Part shown: one piece after another, positions 31,264 through 43,255 of the stretch
Position numbering within the stretch: position 1 is the first letter of the stretch
How the letters are laid out: every line of letters starts with the position of its first letter
Assembly (NCBI RefSeq): GCF_000004825.1
Contig: NW_008805089.1
Location: forward strand, 1,054,001-1,118,000
From: Heterostelium album PN500
Taxonomy: Eukaryota; Evosea; Eumycetozoa; Acytosteliales; Acytosteliaceae
Reading direction: 5' to 3'
DNA length: 64,000 nucleotides
Notes under the pieces: generated by a model
Database searches by the model: none
Told to the model about the DNA's origin: nothing
The model's input: the letters and a program-made list of their open reading frames with translations, nothing else
Position numbers and translations under genes: made by a program

Positions 31264-31795
31264 ATATAGGTTAGTAAAATATATCTCTTCACTTACTCTA
31301 TGTAATATCCAATTGTTATGACATGCTTCAATACCTTGTAATAACATCTTCATATAACTCTTTATATCGGATGGTTTCAAAATGATCGATCTATCTTCGA
31401 TGACTTGTTGTAGATCCCATGCCATCAATTCAAAAACTAAATATACATTACTTTTATGTGCAAATACATCTAATAACTATATATATATATATTATTTAAA
31501 AGTAAATCGACATATAATTATAGAGTAATTTAGTAAAAAGTGATGTATCTTAAGTTAAACATCAATCCGCAAAACATAATATATTTACCTCTACAACATT
31601 GACATGTTTCAATTCCTGTAACATCTTTATTTCACGAATAGCAGAGAAACTGACACCATCATCTACACCTTTATTGATGAGTATCTTTCTGATTTTCTTT
31701 ATAGCTACCTCTCTTCCAGTTGATTTCTCTATGCCCAAAGATACAACACCATATGTACCTTCACCAATAAGTTTAACCATCTGATATTTATCCAT
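30540..31795 (-). CDS. cdk7: Cyclin-dependent kinase 7 (CDK-activating / TFIIH kinase)
   Basis: Exons 31795-31589, 31476-31297 and 31181-30540 encode 342 residues. CDK7 with cyclin H and MAT1 phosphorylates CDK T-loops and the RNA polymerase II C-terminal domain. It has the glycine loop GEGTYGVVSLG, catalytic lysine in VAIKKIR, HRDLKPNNLL (split by intron 2) and DFGLARQYGSPHKVY. The GSP serine and the following VT correspond to human Ser164 and Thr170. The CDK7-type C-terminus is clear (ARCSATEALAHPYFSNSPKP, then LPKPSKP). A polyasparagine stretch near the end is dictyostelid-specific. The segment after the T-loop threonine reads TIFYRAPE rather than TRWYRAPE. Confidence 0.94.
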
Positions 31796-32389
31796 TTTAC
31801 AATCAATATTATTATTATTCTTATTATTTTATATTATAATTCAAGTATTCGTACTACAAATTCAATGATCAACTTTTTAAACAAAATTTTTTATTTCAAT
31901 AAAAAACATTCTTTCATTGAATAATAGACATGTTGGAGATTCATACATATCTTATATATATCTATAATATATATTCATAATTTAACTGAACATTAACTTT
32001 GTCTTCACACAACAAAAAATATAAAATATTATATCCAGGAAAAAAAGATAAGAGAAGTTCTTTCAAAATCTATAACTTCTAATCATTTACTCTAAAAATT
32101 AAATTAAAAATTTTTTGTTGATCGTTTGTTGTACAATGATTTTTCATTGATTTATGTATCTCTTTGTGTGACTTCATATAAATAAAACACTACACGATAA
32201 ATTAAATTAAAAAAAAAATTAATAAAAAAAACGAGTTCAACTAAATTTCTCATTTTCAAAACCAAAACTAGTTTTATCATAACGATTTTATTAACTTGAC
32301 TTGTCAAAGTTTAGAGTGAAATAGAATAGATTGTTTATTTATTTATATATATATATTTATGTAATATTAGTTGTTGAAACAAAAAAGCA
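31796..32389. promoter_or_regulatory. Divergent promoter region cdk7 / dnajc21
   Basis: 594 bp of AT-rich sequence between two start codons. It includes poly-A and poly-T runs and a TATATATATAT stretch at about 32345-32355, near the dnajc21 start. I see no gene. Confidence 0.45.
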
Positions 32390-34213
32390 ATGACAAAGAT
32401 AAGATGCTATTATGAAGTCTTGGAGGTGTCAAGAATTGCAACTGCCGACGAGATTAAACGTGCTTACAGAAAACAAGCATTGATTTGGCATCCAGATAAG
32501 AATCAACATCAGCTTCAAGTAGCCGATGAACGTTTCAAAGAGGTAAATCATGCCTATACCATTCTTTCCGATGCCAACGAGAGAAAGTGGTACGATGATC
32601 ATCGTGAAGCGATTTTGCGTGGCACCGACGACGACTCCTCGCACATCAATCTCTGGGCGTACTTTAGTACAACCTGTTACGATGCCTATGACGATGGTGA
32701 ACGTGGTTTCTACACGGTCTACGAGAGTGTCTTCCAAGACATTCAGAAAGAGGAGGTCGAAGCCGACGAAGACTTCCAGGCAACGAGCTCGGCGTCATCC
32801 TCTCGTATTCGTTCGGTTCCAATGTTTGGAAAGAGCGATGCCGATTCCGCCGATGTCATTAAGTTCTACCAGTATTGGCGTGACTTTGTTACCAAGAAAC
32901 GTTTCACAATGGCCGACAAATATAATACTAATGACGCGCCCAATCGTCAGATCAAGCGACTCATGGAGAAAGAGAATCAAAAGGAACGACAGTTTGCGCG
33001 TCAGGAATATCAGGATCAGGTGCGTCATTTGGTAGAGTTTATCTATAAGCGTGACAAGCGTGTCATCGAGTACATTAAGAAGATCAGAATCGAGGAGGAG
33101 GAACGCAAGGTCAAGGAAGATGAGGAGCGTGTCATTCGCGAGGCGGAACATCGTGAAGCTCTCAAGTTACATCGTCAGCAACAACAGGAGGAATACGAAC
33201 GTATGAAAGCAGCGGGTGTCAGATTCATGGAGGACGATGCAGAGTATGAAGAGGTACCAGAGTACTATTGTGTCGTTTGTGAGAGAACATTCAAATCGAG
33301 CAAAAAGATGACTGAACACGAGCGATCAAATCTTCACAAGAAGAATCTTAAGAATCTAAGGAGCACTGTCAGTATCGATGGTGTCGACGATATTGAGAGT
33401 GGTGTAAATGACATGGATCTAGAGACACCACAAGATCTTTCAGAGGATGAAGACGATAGAGACGAGCAAAAGGATAGCGATTATGAAGAACCTTATGGTA
33501 TGGTAAAGAAGGGTAAAAATAAGAAGTCATCAACACCAACAAAGACAAAGAATAGTGATAGTGAACAAGATGATGATGCAGAAGAAGAGATAATAACAAA
33601 TAATAATAGTAATAATAATAGCAAATCAAAGAAAAAGAATAAGAATAAGAATAAGAAAGTAGAAAGTGATGAGGATGACGATCTGATAGATGTACCAGGC
33701 ATTGTTAATAAGAAAAAGGGAAAAAGTAAAGTTAAAGCACCAACACCCGTCGAAGATGAAGAGGATGATGAAGATGAAGATGAGGAAGAGGAAGAGGAAG
33801 TAGTAGGTGTATCAAAAAAGAAAAACAAAAACAAAAAAGAAAAGAAATCAAAGAAGAAGAATGTAATTTCTTTGTCCAAAGACGACGATGACATCGAAGA
33901 TAATGATTCTCAGAGTGACTCTGAAGATTCATTCCCGAAATCAAAGTCAAAACAAGCACTTAAGAGCAAATTTTTGGATAGTGACAGCGATGACGACAAA
34001 CAAAAATCACAACCCAAAAAGATTGGTAAAGCCAAAGAAAAGAGACTACAGAGAGAAGAGAAAAAGAAACAAAAACAACAAGACCTATCAAAAGAGGAAT
34101 TCAAATGTCACGTTTGTGCAGAAGATTTCCAAACTAGAAACAAACTCTTCCAACACATTAAGGATACTAAACATGCACAAGCTATCGTAACAAATAGTAC
34201 AAAAAAGAAATAA
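32390..34213 (+). CDS. dnajc21: DNAJC21 / Jjj1-type J-protein with two C2H2 fingers
   Basis: Intronless, 607 residues. Family members stimulate Hsp70 in late cytoplasmic 60S maturation (yeast Jjj1). The J-domain at residues 5-75 contains YYEVLEVSRIATADEIKRAY and the HPD motif in WHPDKNQ. A charged helical region follows, then the first C2H2 finger near residue 293 (YYCVVCERTFKSSKKMTEHE, with SNLHKKN). The middle is a long acidic/lysine-rich disordered part with many KKNKNKK and EEDDEDEDEEE stretches. The second finger lies at the end (FKCHVCAEDFQTRNKLFQHI, then KDTKHAQ). The order J, finger, acidic, finger is the DNAJC21 architecture. It is convergent with the RPA1-like gene. Confidence 0.95.
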   Translation: MTKIRCYYEVLEVSRIATADEIKRAYRKQALIWHPDKNQHQLQVADERFKEVNHAYTILSDANERKWYDDHREAILRGTDDDSSHINLWAYFSTTCYDAYDDGERGFYTVYESVFQDIQKEEVEADEDFQATSSASSSRIRSVPMFGKSDADSADVIKFYQYWRDFVTKKRFTMADKYNTNDAPNRQIKRLMEKENQKERQFARQEYQDQVRHLVEFIYKRDKRVIEYIKKIRIEEEERKVKEDEERVIREAEHREALKLHRQQQQEEYERMKAAGVRFMEDDAEYEEVPEYYCVVCERTFKSSKKMTEHERSNLHKKNLKNLRSTVSIDGVDDIESGVNDMDLETPQDLSEDEDDRDEQKDSDYEEPYGMVKKGKNKKSSTPTKTKNSDSEQDDDAEEEIITNNNSNNNSKSKKKNKNKNKKVESDEDDDLIDVPGIVNKKKGKSKVKAPTPVEDEEDDEDEDEEEEEEVVGVSKKKNKNKKEKKSKKKNVISLSKDDDDIEDNDSQSDSEDSFPKSKSKQALKSKFLDSDSDDDKQKSQPKKIGKAKEKRLQREEKKKQKQQDLSKEEFKCHVCAEDFQTRNKLFQHIKDTKHAQAIVTNSTKKK

Positions 34214-34385
34214 ACCTTAATTATTCATATTATATATTAGACTTGAATAAATTGGTTCAAAACATATTCAAAATCCGATTTTATATTTGATCAATGCTGA
34301 CATTTTCAGACTAATAGATCTAATAAAACTCTAACAAAATGACTTCCAACTTATTCTAAAATTATTGATATTTTATTATGGATTA

Positions 34386-35743
34386 TCAAAAATAGACAAG
34401 TTCCCACTTATCTACTTCCAGTAGTTTTAGTCCCATGGAAAACAGAAAATCTTTTTCAATCTTAAAGGTAGGAGGTAATGTTGATTCTGTCGAAAAATGA
34501 TTTGATTTCATTTTGACCAGACGCTCAGCAATTTCATCTCGGGCTCTTACCTCCAGATCGATCTTGTTTTTAATATCCCCATCGTCATTGGCATCCGTCA
34601 ATGTAAAGGTAATGTCCAACAGTCGACAGGGTGGAAGATTACATACATTGCAGAGTCTATCGTTAAAAATCTGATAACAGTTTGGACAACCAAAACGATC
34701 ACTATCCAGTGATCTCGCTTCCTTTGTGATATGACCTTTCACTAAGTATAGATTGTCTTTTGTGTAATCATGTTCCTCTTTGAAGATTTTCGATGATATC
34801 GATGCTATGTTTGTCGATACCATTTTGTCTCTATAACACTGCCTAGTTAGTGATTTAAACAATGTGTTGTTTTGATGATTGACATTGTTATCCGATAGCC
34901 AATCTTTTAATTCTCTATATTCTTTGAAGTTTACAGTGTCTTTCTCATGGTAGGTTCCACTTGAGTATATGAGTGATAATCTGTTGAAACACGAAATCTT
35001 TGCAGATTTGATTGCTATTATATCACCAACATTGATATCAGGAAGATATCTTCTGATCGATTCATCAAAGAAAGTAACTGAGATCGAGTAGTTTTTAGAG
35101 TCAGCCAGTGTGATTGTCTGTATCGATAGTGTCGTTCCTTCCATATAATCACTGTCACTGATTCTCGGAACAACTAGTGGTGATTCTTTACTCTTTACAT
35201 ATCCGATCACATCAACATAGTTTCGGCTGCATGCAATCAACTCTTTGTAATCCGATTCCAATGAACTCATTGATATAAACTTATAATGGGTGTGAAGTGA
35301 TGAGAATTCATTTGGACATGGAATCACTTTGGTATCAAAAGTGCTCTTCAGAGTGAATGGATGATCCACAGCAAAGTAAGAGATTTCAGCAAGCACATCG
35401 GTGATATAGCATGTCTTTCCTTCAACCAAATCTTCGAATTGATCTGGAAAGGAATTATTGTAGATGATTTTTATTTGGTTTCTCTATAGTTTTTAAAAAT
35501 AATACTTTTATTAGATCATTTATAGTTATCTAAATACAAATATTTGAAAATTACAGCATGACTATCATCCAGGAGAATGGCAAATTGAAAGTTTTTTAGC
35601 TTGATCTTTCTTTTTACGTAGACTCTAACATTGAATTTCTTAGAATATTTACATTTAACCTTTGATAGAGGTATTACACTTGATGGATCTATACTCTCCA
35701 TAGATTTTAAAGGATAAACAGAATGTATACTATTTTTACTCAT
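34386..35743 (-). CDS. RPA1-like OB-fold protein with zinc ribbon
   Basis: Exons 35743-35555 and 35483-34386 encode 428 residues. Likely a single-stranded DNA-binding protein related to the large subunit of replication protein A. Residues about 30-115 look like OB-fold A (VRVYVKRKIKLKNFQFAILL, then LVEGKTCYITDVLAEISYFA). A second OB-fold follows (RNYVDVIGYVKSKES to VGDIIAIKSAKISCFNRLSL, as in RPA70 DBD-B). The C-terminal part has a CxxC-x8-CxxC zinc ribbon (GCPNCYQIFNDRLCNVCNLP) and a DBD-C-like strand (LLDITFTLTDAND). RPA70 is about 600 residues with an N-terminal DBD-F, which is absent. A diverged paralogue or a telomere- or meiosis-specific relative is likely. Confidence 0.75.
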
Positions 35744-35909
35744 ACTTTGTGCAACTCAAAATAAATATATAATAAATAATCAAGAAAATAATATTTTTTC
35801 TTGGTAATAAATGATCATTTTAAAATTTACTTATTTTTTTTTTATTTTTAAAAAAAAATTGGGTGGGAAGGATCACGTACACTACACTGTTGCCATTATT
35901 TTTTTTTGG

Positions 35910-38900
35910 CTAATAATCTCTTCCATGTAATGAACATGAGCTTAAGAATTTCTCTTCAAGATAATGTGATATCCAGCAACACCAGAGTTCTTGTAGGTTG
36001 ATGTCACTGCGATACAATGGCTTACCACGGTCCAAGTGTGAATCTGGTTCTCCGTATTGATCGAGATAGGCATCGTGCATCAGACTCTCACGATAGTCAC
36101 GGATGATCGCCACCGTTGGGCTCTTGGTCTCGAGGAATACACCGATCTTGTAGATACCACAAACGTTCATGTGCTTATTGGCTTCAGTAGATGAATTGAT
36201 GACACAGCAAGTGCTGTCTATGCAAATGAGATGTCCACACAGCAGACAGATTGCACTCTTGGTAGGGATGGTCTTGCAGGTTATACAGGGAATGTTAAGA
36301 TACTTGATAAAGATATCTTTGTAGTTGTTTGGCAGATCGATAAAGGTCGGTCTCTTTGGCTCCATGATGATGAACGGTGAGTTCTTCTCGAGACGACTCA
36401 CCCATATTGGTAGCAATGGGTTCTTTCTCTGTTTGGTGACGATTGCCTCCAACGAGCTGATTCCAAGCATTGAGAAAAGCTTGTCTTTCATAATGATGTC
36501 TTCACGTTGAAGTGTAGGAATCTTGTTGAACAGTATATGTTGAGAAAGACAGAGACATCTGAGCAGTGGTGAAATGTGCACCAGTAGATCTCTGTAAAAG
36601 ATGCTCTGTTCCTCTGGTGATTGAGCGGCAAGCTGGTCTAGATACTCGAGAATCAGTTGAATCAATGATACTTTCTTCTTTTTCTCGAGTGTCGAATAGA
36701 TCTTTGTGATAATGAACTGAACTACAAATACATCGAGTGAGAAACTGGTGATCACATCGATATCAAAGTTGCTGGGTGAATCCAATACAGAGAGGAACAG
36801 AATGAATGAACCGAATGGATCGATGGAAAGAATCGACTCTGACATACCCTTGAATAGATCGATGGTTGACTCTCTGTACTTGTGCTCTTTATGCTGATGA
36901 ATATAATCTCTGAATACTTTATACAATGATTTAATAGTTAAAATATCGCGTGCAAAAATATCTGCTCCTATACAAAATTGTGGTGTTTGTTGTTGTTGTT
37001 GACTGTTATTATTATTGTTATTATTATTATAGTTATTATTGTTGTTACTTGGTTGTTGTATTTCTCTTGTTGCAATCTCTAGAAACTCTATATTTCTAGC
37101 AGTTAATTGACAGAGGAAATAAGGTGAAATTGTATCTACATTGCCACCTTTGAAAGCGACTCTATTCAACTCGTGGAAAAAGAAAAGATTTTCTTCAGAC
37201 TTTTTGGCTGGTGATGCAGCAGAACTCTTTCCTTTGGGAACTAAAGATGAAAACCAATTTGACAATTGATTTTTTGTTACATCATCGAATGAATCCATCT
37301 TTTCTTTACCAAAACTTGTTGATAAACTATTGTTATTATTACTGTCTGTATTGATATTATTATTTTCTAAATCACTATCACTACTAACAGTCGCTTGTTG
37401 TTGATCCTTTCCACTATTTGAAAGTATCTCAATTTGATCTTTACCGCCACTGTTTACCAAGTTACTACTTCCATTGCTTGCGTTACTACTACTACTTCCA
37501 TTACTCATACTTAAATGTGAAAATGGTGAAGTTCTTTCTTTGTTTGTTGTTGTTGTTGTTGTTGAACTTGTGTTGTTTGTTGTTTGTTGTTGTTGATTAT
37601 TATTATTATTATTACTATTGTTATCTACAATTGGTATGATAATGTTTGAAACTCTTCTGCACATTGGACATAAGAATTCACCACTTAATGGTCGAATGAT
37701 ATGATCACCTTCGAAGCCGTCGAGTTGTGATGCCTTGTGCATCAATGCATCGGTATAGTGCTTGAAGCAATCGTGGTGAATGTGATGTCCACAGCATCTC
37801 ATGTGTAGAGACGATGTATAGTTGAGAAGATCGAGTTGTGATCGTTGCTGTGGGAACGATATGTACTTGAGGAAATCCTTGCAGTGCTTCTTCAGTCGCA
37901 GTGGTAGGTTGGCAAGTACTGCAATCTTTGAAAAGGTGATCAGCGTTGAATACTGATACATTGCAATGACAGAGAGTGGATCCTTCTTTGAGTAGTTTCC
38001 CTTCAAACAAAGAACACAGGTTGCCACTTGGCAATCGTTGCTCTCCAACTCATCGTCAGAGTCGAGCGTCATCAAAAACTTGTTTTGTTGCTGTGTGAAC
38101 TTTGCCATGATCTCTGCTTGACGTTGTTTGGCACCCTTTAGTTTCTCATCGGATGACTTTACTTGCTCCTCAAGAGTCTGTTTGTAATTTGGATACTTTT
38201 CAAACAAATACTCCTGGATGTCTGGATGATAACCAAAGAGTGAATCGATTATCTTGGTGATGAGATCACGCTTATCGACAAACAAGTTGTTCTGATGTGT
38301 TCGCTTTAACATCTCAATGAGTATATCGAATGTCGATGTAACAGTGTCTTTAAATAGATATTTCTGTAGCATACACAATACAGAATGTTTATGGGAAACA
38401 AAGGTGAGTTCTGGATGGTTAAGTTTATCCATTGGTAAATGTGAAGAACAATCTCCTTTATCGTTGTTGTTGTTGTTGTCGTTATTATCGTTTCCATACC
38501 ATGGTTTCATTACATTTGTTGACAATGCCAAATAGTAAAGACATTCATTGACTGCAAACATTACCTCTGGGATATCATCGGGTGTTGTATTTCCAGATTC
38601 GAATATACGTTTAGTAAATGAGTGTAGCAGTGAAAGTGCCATGTAGTGAGCGAAATCGGAATGAACAATCTCTTCTACCGGTTGATTCCATTCGATTAGT
38701 GGTGCCAATGGTGGTGGCAACGGTAAGGAATCAGGATTCTTGAGTTTACGATTCTTTTTAAAGTCAAAGTAGGCAACGATTGAATCCTCTACGTTCTGTG
38801 GCGTATAGAGTGGATAGTATGGATTGAATTGTTTCCAAAACTCTGGTTTCAACTTAAAGATTGCCGGTTGGTCACCAGTGTGTGTTTGCTGTTCCATTGT

Positions 38901-41414
38901 CGCCACCTCTTGCAATATACTTTCAAAGAGTTGCTCCTTGTCCAGATAGGTCATTGTAGATTCAATCTTGCTATGAGTCTTTGCCTGGCCATACAACAGG
39001 TGAACCAACGCATTCTTGACATACTCTCTATTTGGCACCATCGATGCTCTCTCCTGATAGATCTGAATGATAAACTTGAAGAAATGAAAGTATTTATGAT
39101 TGTTATGATCGTTTTGATTCTTAACGACAACCGGTAAGAATGCTCCAAATTCTTTTGAAGCAAAAATTAAGAATTCATTTACATCTAATACTGAAGCAAC
39201 TATTGTTGATAATAATATTAATTAGTGTTTATATTATTGTTTGGAAAATTACTTAATTATTATTGTTTGTTAACTTACTTGTTTGAATGATGGATATATC
39301 ATTTTCTAAAAAGAATAAACAATAAAGGAATGCTTTTTTTCTAACCATGTCATGATTGTTTCTAACCCAGTAGCTGTTGTTGACTTGGTGGACGAATACT
39401 TGACAAAGAACGAATGGCATCAATATACGGCTGAGATTGACTCGCTTTGGGAATAGTGATTTCAAATCGGTTGAATCTCCAAAGAGTGACCTTGTTTTCT
39501 GTATCAATTGTACGTAGAATCTGTACAGTGGGAGTATCAGTGAGACTGAACTGGTTCCATCGAACAGGTCGGTATTTGACACGGAGACACCGAGATAGCT
39601 GCCACTGAATTCTGTGGTTGCGTCGACCAGGAAATTAGTGTAATAGTCGATCAAGTCCAACATATCTTTGAGTTTGATATCGGCGGGAATAGATTCAATC
39701 ATTTCCTTGGAGATATCGCGAAATTCAGAGTCTAGCTGGAACGAATAGATCCATTCGTCGCGGTCGTACTCTACGTGTGTGTTCATCTGGCGAGTGAATC
39801 GCTCGAAGCAATGAGCACGTCGCAGCACATAGAGATACTTGTTGAGAAGAGAACGCTTCTCAAAGAGAATATAGTGACAGAGTGTCGGTGCTTGAATCAA
39901 CGTCTTGATATCACTGATGATCGCGGTGTGATGTCTGTCCAACGATCCACCCCTGCTAAGAACCATAAGCAGAGCATCTAGAGTGGTATCCAAAAACGAT
40001 GGATTGTACTCCTTGCTAAACTGCGTCGATATCGAACTGATAGAGAATACCTGTGGTGAATATCTGTAGACGGCATCGATTGTCGAGATCTTGGCGAGCT
40101 GCGAGTAGACGTGTGTATAGGACTTTGAGAATCCAACTTTAAACGTGTGGTCGCACAGCAGAAACAAGAAGAGATAGACAATCTTTGAGTAGAGTTCCGC
40201 GCCCTCCAACAAGATGAGTCGCACGAGGGGTGGTTGGAATTCTACTGGGAGCGAATAGTGCACGGCGTCGTCGGCTCGACTGAATTTCAGTGGTTCGTTG
40301 TGGGTGATTGGCAGCGTCGATGGATTCAGTGTCTGGTAACACAGCTCCTCGCACAACACATGTGAAATGGCGGCACCGATATGCGCCACTCCGTCAATCC
40401 AAGTGAGCAGCTCCAGCGAATACTGATTGGCGACGGATTCGCTTACGTGTGAGAATTCCGTTTGGAATACAGTGTGGCTGTTCAACTCCAAAATAATGGA
40501 AAGTATACAACGAATCGAGAGATGTGTAGATATCAGGAGATCGGATTTCATATTGAGAGTAGGATCCTCTTCGGGACCGGTATGCGCATGATTCGAACAG
40601 AATCCCGACTCTTTCCAACTGTCCATCGTTCCACAATCGCAACTTCCACCATAGTATGCAAAACTCGTTGAATAGTCATGACCTTCTTTCTCATGTGGTC
40701 CAGCTGCAAAACAATCATAACCTGCAAATTATAATTGTTTTGAAAACACAGGTGTTAATCATACAGTACAGTTGATCAAACATTTTAAATCTATTGTATT
40801 GATATTTAATTGATTAAAAGTAACTTACAAATTGAACTACTTGGTGAAAGTGCACATGTTTTACAACGATAGAATAATCCGTTTGGTCCCCATACTTTGT
40901 GACATGAGCGTGGCTTTGAAATGGAGGAGAGATACTGCTTGATATCTTTAGAGTCGACAGAGAGATAAAAGACAATGTTTACTTTTTCTATGAACTGTCG
41001 CATTGAGATGTGGTTGTGTGCCAACTGTGTCTTGAGAAACAAGAGAAACTCAAGGAAGATAGGTGGTCCTTTCTCAACTAAAACATTGAGAAGTTCATTG
41101 TTTTTCTTTTTCAACAGTGATTTATAATCGATTACATTGTTTATAACTTGTAATTGTTGTGAATTCGAATTGTTATTATTGTTGCTATTACTAATATTAT
41201 TATAATTACTGCTACTGTTATTCCGACTACCACTTCCACTTCCACTACTACCACTCGAGTTACTCATACTACTGCTACTATTATTCTTGTTATCAGAAGA
41301 ATCTGGCATATCAGTATCAGAGTTACTACTACCACCACCACCATTGAAATTCGATTTCCTCTCACCACCGTTCCCATCGTTATGTTGATTAGATTTCGAA
41401 GAATTGATACCCAT
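35910..41414 (-). CDS. UBR3-like E3 ubiquitin ligase (UBR box, RING-H2, UBLC)
   Basis: Exons 41414-40829, 40721-39279 and 39199-35910 encode about 1,772 residues. The N-terminus is Ser/Asn/Gly-rich. The UBR box (about 170-240) spans intron 1: CHKVWGPNGLFYRCKTCALS, SSSICYDCFAAGPHEKEGHD, YYGGSCDCGTMDSWKESGFC and the final SNH. It resembles UBR3 (CRTCGISP, GGACDCGD, RESGFC) more than UBR1. A RING-H2 follows near residues 1073-1200: CVLC, then RCCGHHIHHDCFKHY and FLCPMC. The C-terminal cap domain is present (CLLCGHLICIDSTCC, then YLDQYGEPDSHLDRGKPLY). UBR1-type proteins read N-degrons; UBR3 lacks classical N-degron binding, so substrates are unknown. The length fits the family. Poly-Asn/Gln/Thr tracts occur near the RING. 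Confidence 0.93.
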
Positions 41415-42179
41415 CTTCTTCTTCTTCTTCCTCTTCGAAATTTTAAACTAACAAGTTTCTCTCTCTCAAATGTTAGATCTTTTATTCTATTATTACTCTA
41501 TTCTTTTTCTTTTCTTTTCTATCTGTTATTATTTGCTAAATATATATAAAAGTTTCTATCTATTTAATTTAAAAATTGAATTTAATAATAAAAAAACAAA
41601 ACAAAACAAAATATTAAACTAAAAAAAATATAAATTTAAAATATATAAGTATTGGAAATTAACTAAACTTTGGATCTTTTATCATTATCTAATAATATTT
41701 AATATAGATCTATAATAATATTATAATTATATTTATATATCTTTATAATTATTATTACTGTAAGTTAATATTGAAAACATAAAAAACTAATTAAAAAAGT
41801 AATTTTTGTTTCAAAAAATTAAATGTCACAAAAATTTTATCTCGGTTCACTGAAGGGTGTATTAAATGTTATGTTAAGCAAGCAAAGATAATAGTGGAAA
41901 TTTAACGTTGATGACTCGAAATAAATCTTTTCTATTTATACATGATGAAAAGATAGATCTATATTTATCTTTTTTTTTAAGAGATTAAAAAAACATGTTT
42001 TGATAAATTTTGCATTTTATTTTAATTGTTCTATCAATAACTATCAATCAAAATTAGATTTCAATCATCTATAAAAACAATTACATAATTCATTTAAAAA
42101 AATAAACTAAAAAAGCTTTGATATCATATCATAATTAATTATCTATAGATCTTAAAATATTTTTACAAAAAAACAAAAA
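41415..42179. promoter_or_regulatory. Upstream region of the UBR3-like gene
   Basis: 765 bp of very AT-rich sequence 5' of the minus-strand ligase gene. CT-rich runs lie just upstream of the ATG (41420-41530) and A-runs at 41586-41635. I see no gene. Confidence 0.4.
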
Positions 42180-42401
42180 TTAAATTAAATTAAAAAAATG
42201 AAATTCTGAATTATGATTTCCCAAAAAACCATGGTGATCGACTTTTTTTGAGAAGCTCCACATATGACGACGAGTCAAGCTACGCAAAAGATGAATGGTA
42301 ACAGACTCCTTAAAAACATAGTCTCTAAATCGAATCCAATTCTTTAGATTACGATAATTATCGAAAGTAATAAGAACCTCATACAAAGAAAGAAGAATAA
42401 A
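42180..42401 (-). pseudogene. Orphan exon-like fragment, 73 codons plus stop
   Basis: After a TATATATAG acceptor, the minus strand stays open for 73 codons: FILLSLYEVLITFDNYRNLK, NWIRFRDYVFKESVTIHLLR, SLTRRHMWSFSKKVDHHGFL and the rest, with a stop at 42182-42180. GC content and residue mix are those of coding DNA and contrast with the AT-rich flanks. There is no in-frame ATG near the start. Only about 70 bp separate it from the stop codon of the rab7-like gene on the same strand, so upstream exons are missing. It could be the remnant of a truncated gene or an alternative 3' exon. No family is recognised. Confidence 0.45.
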
Positions 42402-42470
42402 CTATATATATGATTTGTTTTTGAAATATCTAAAACAATATGTTTTTTTTTTAATCTATTATATTATAAA

Positions 42471-43255
42471 CTATTGTCCACCACCACAACAACTTGATTT
42501 TGAAGATACTGTGTCCAATACTACTAAATCCTCACTGTGAATAATAAATATAAAATGTTAGTGTTTTTTTTTTTTTTTTTTACTTGATTATTTGTATCTT
42601 ATAATTAGATTGATTGATTATTTACCGCTGAGAATCACTAGGTATTAAATTTTGTAAAGAAATTCTTGAAACGGTTGCGAATGCCTCTTCGATGTTGGTG
42701 GCATCCTTTGCAGAGGTGTCGAAATAGAAAATGTTTCCACCGATCTCCTTGATAAAGTTGGTTGCAGCACGCTCTGTAACCTTTCTGTTCTCTGGTTCGT
42801 CGACCTTGTTGCCCAGCACGACGAATGGGAATTGATCGGGGTTCTGAACACCGGTCTTGTCTATAAAGTCTTCACGCCACATCTTTAGTTCGTGAAGTGT
42901 TTTCTCGTTGGTGACGTCAAACACCAGAATGCAGCAGTCTGCACCACGATAATATGAAATCTCGAGACTACGGAATCTCTCTTGACCCGATGTATCCCAA
43001 AGCTGCAGTGTCACCATCTTGTCATTGACCATAACATCTTTATTAACAAAATCCACTCCAATCGTTGGTTTCAGTGGTACAAATCTTTGATCTACATATC
43101 TTTTTAATATACTTGTTTTTCCAACACTATAGTAATAACAATTGATTGATTAATATCAATCTTTCTATCTATCTATATGTCTATTAACTTAACACATTAT
43201 TTGTTTACCTTTTCTCACCAATTATAACTATTTTCACTACTTTTCTTGGTGCCAT
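42471..43255 (-). CDS. Rab7-like small GTPase
   Basis: Exons 43255-43209, 43126-42626 and 42534-42471 encode 203 residues. Rab7 GTPases direct late endosome, lysosome and phagosome traffic. G1 is GEKSVGKTS, G3 is WDTSGQERF, G4 is LGNKVD and G5 is TSAKD. The segment RSLEISYYRGADCCILVFDV and the FPFVVLGNKVD phrase are Rab7-type. The C-terminus SSKSSCCGGGQ provides the dicysteine for geranylgeranylation, followed by four extra residues. Differences from the standard Rab7A (GDSGVGKTS, DTAGQERF) suggest a Rab7B-type paralogue. The GTP-binding glutamine is retained, so it should hydrolyse GTP. Confidence 0.93.
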
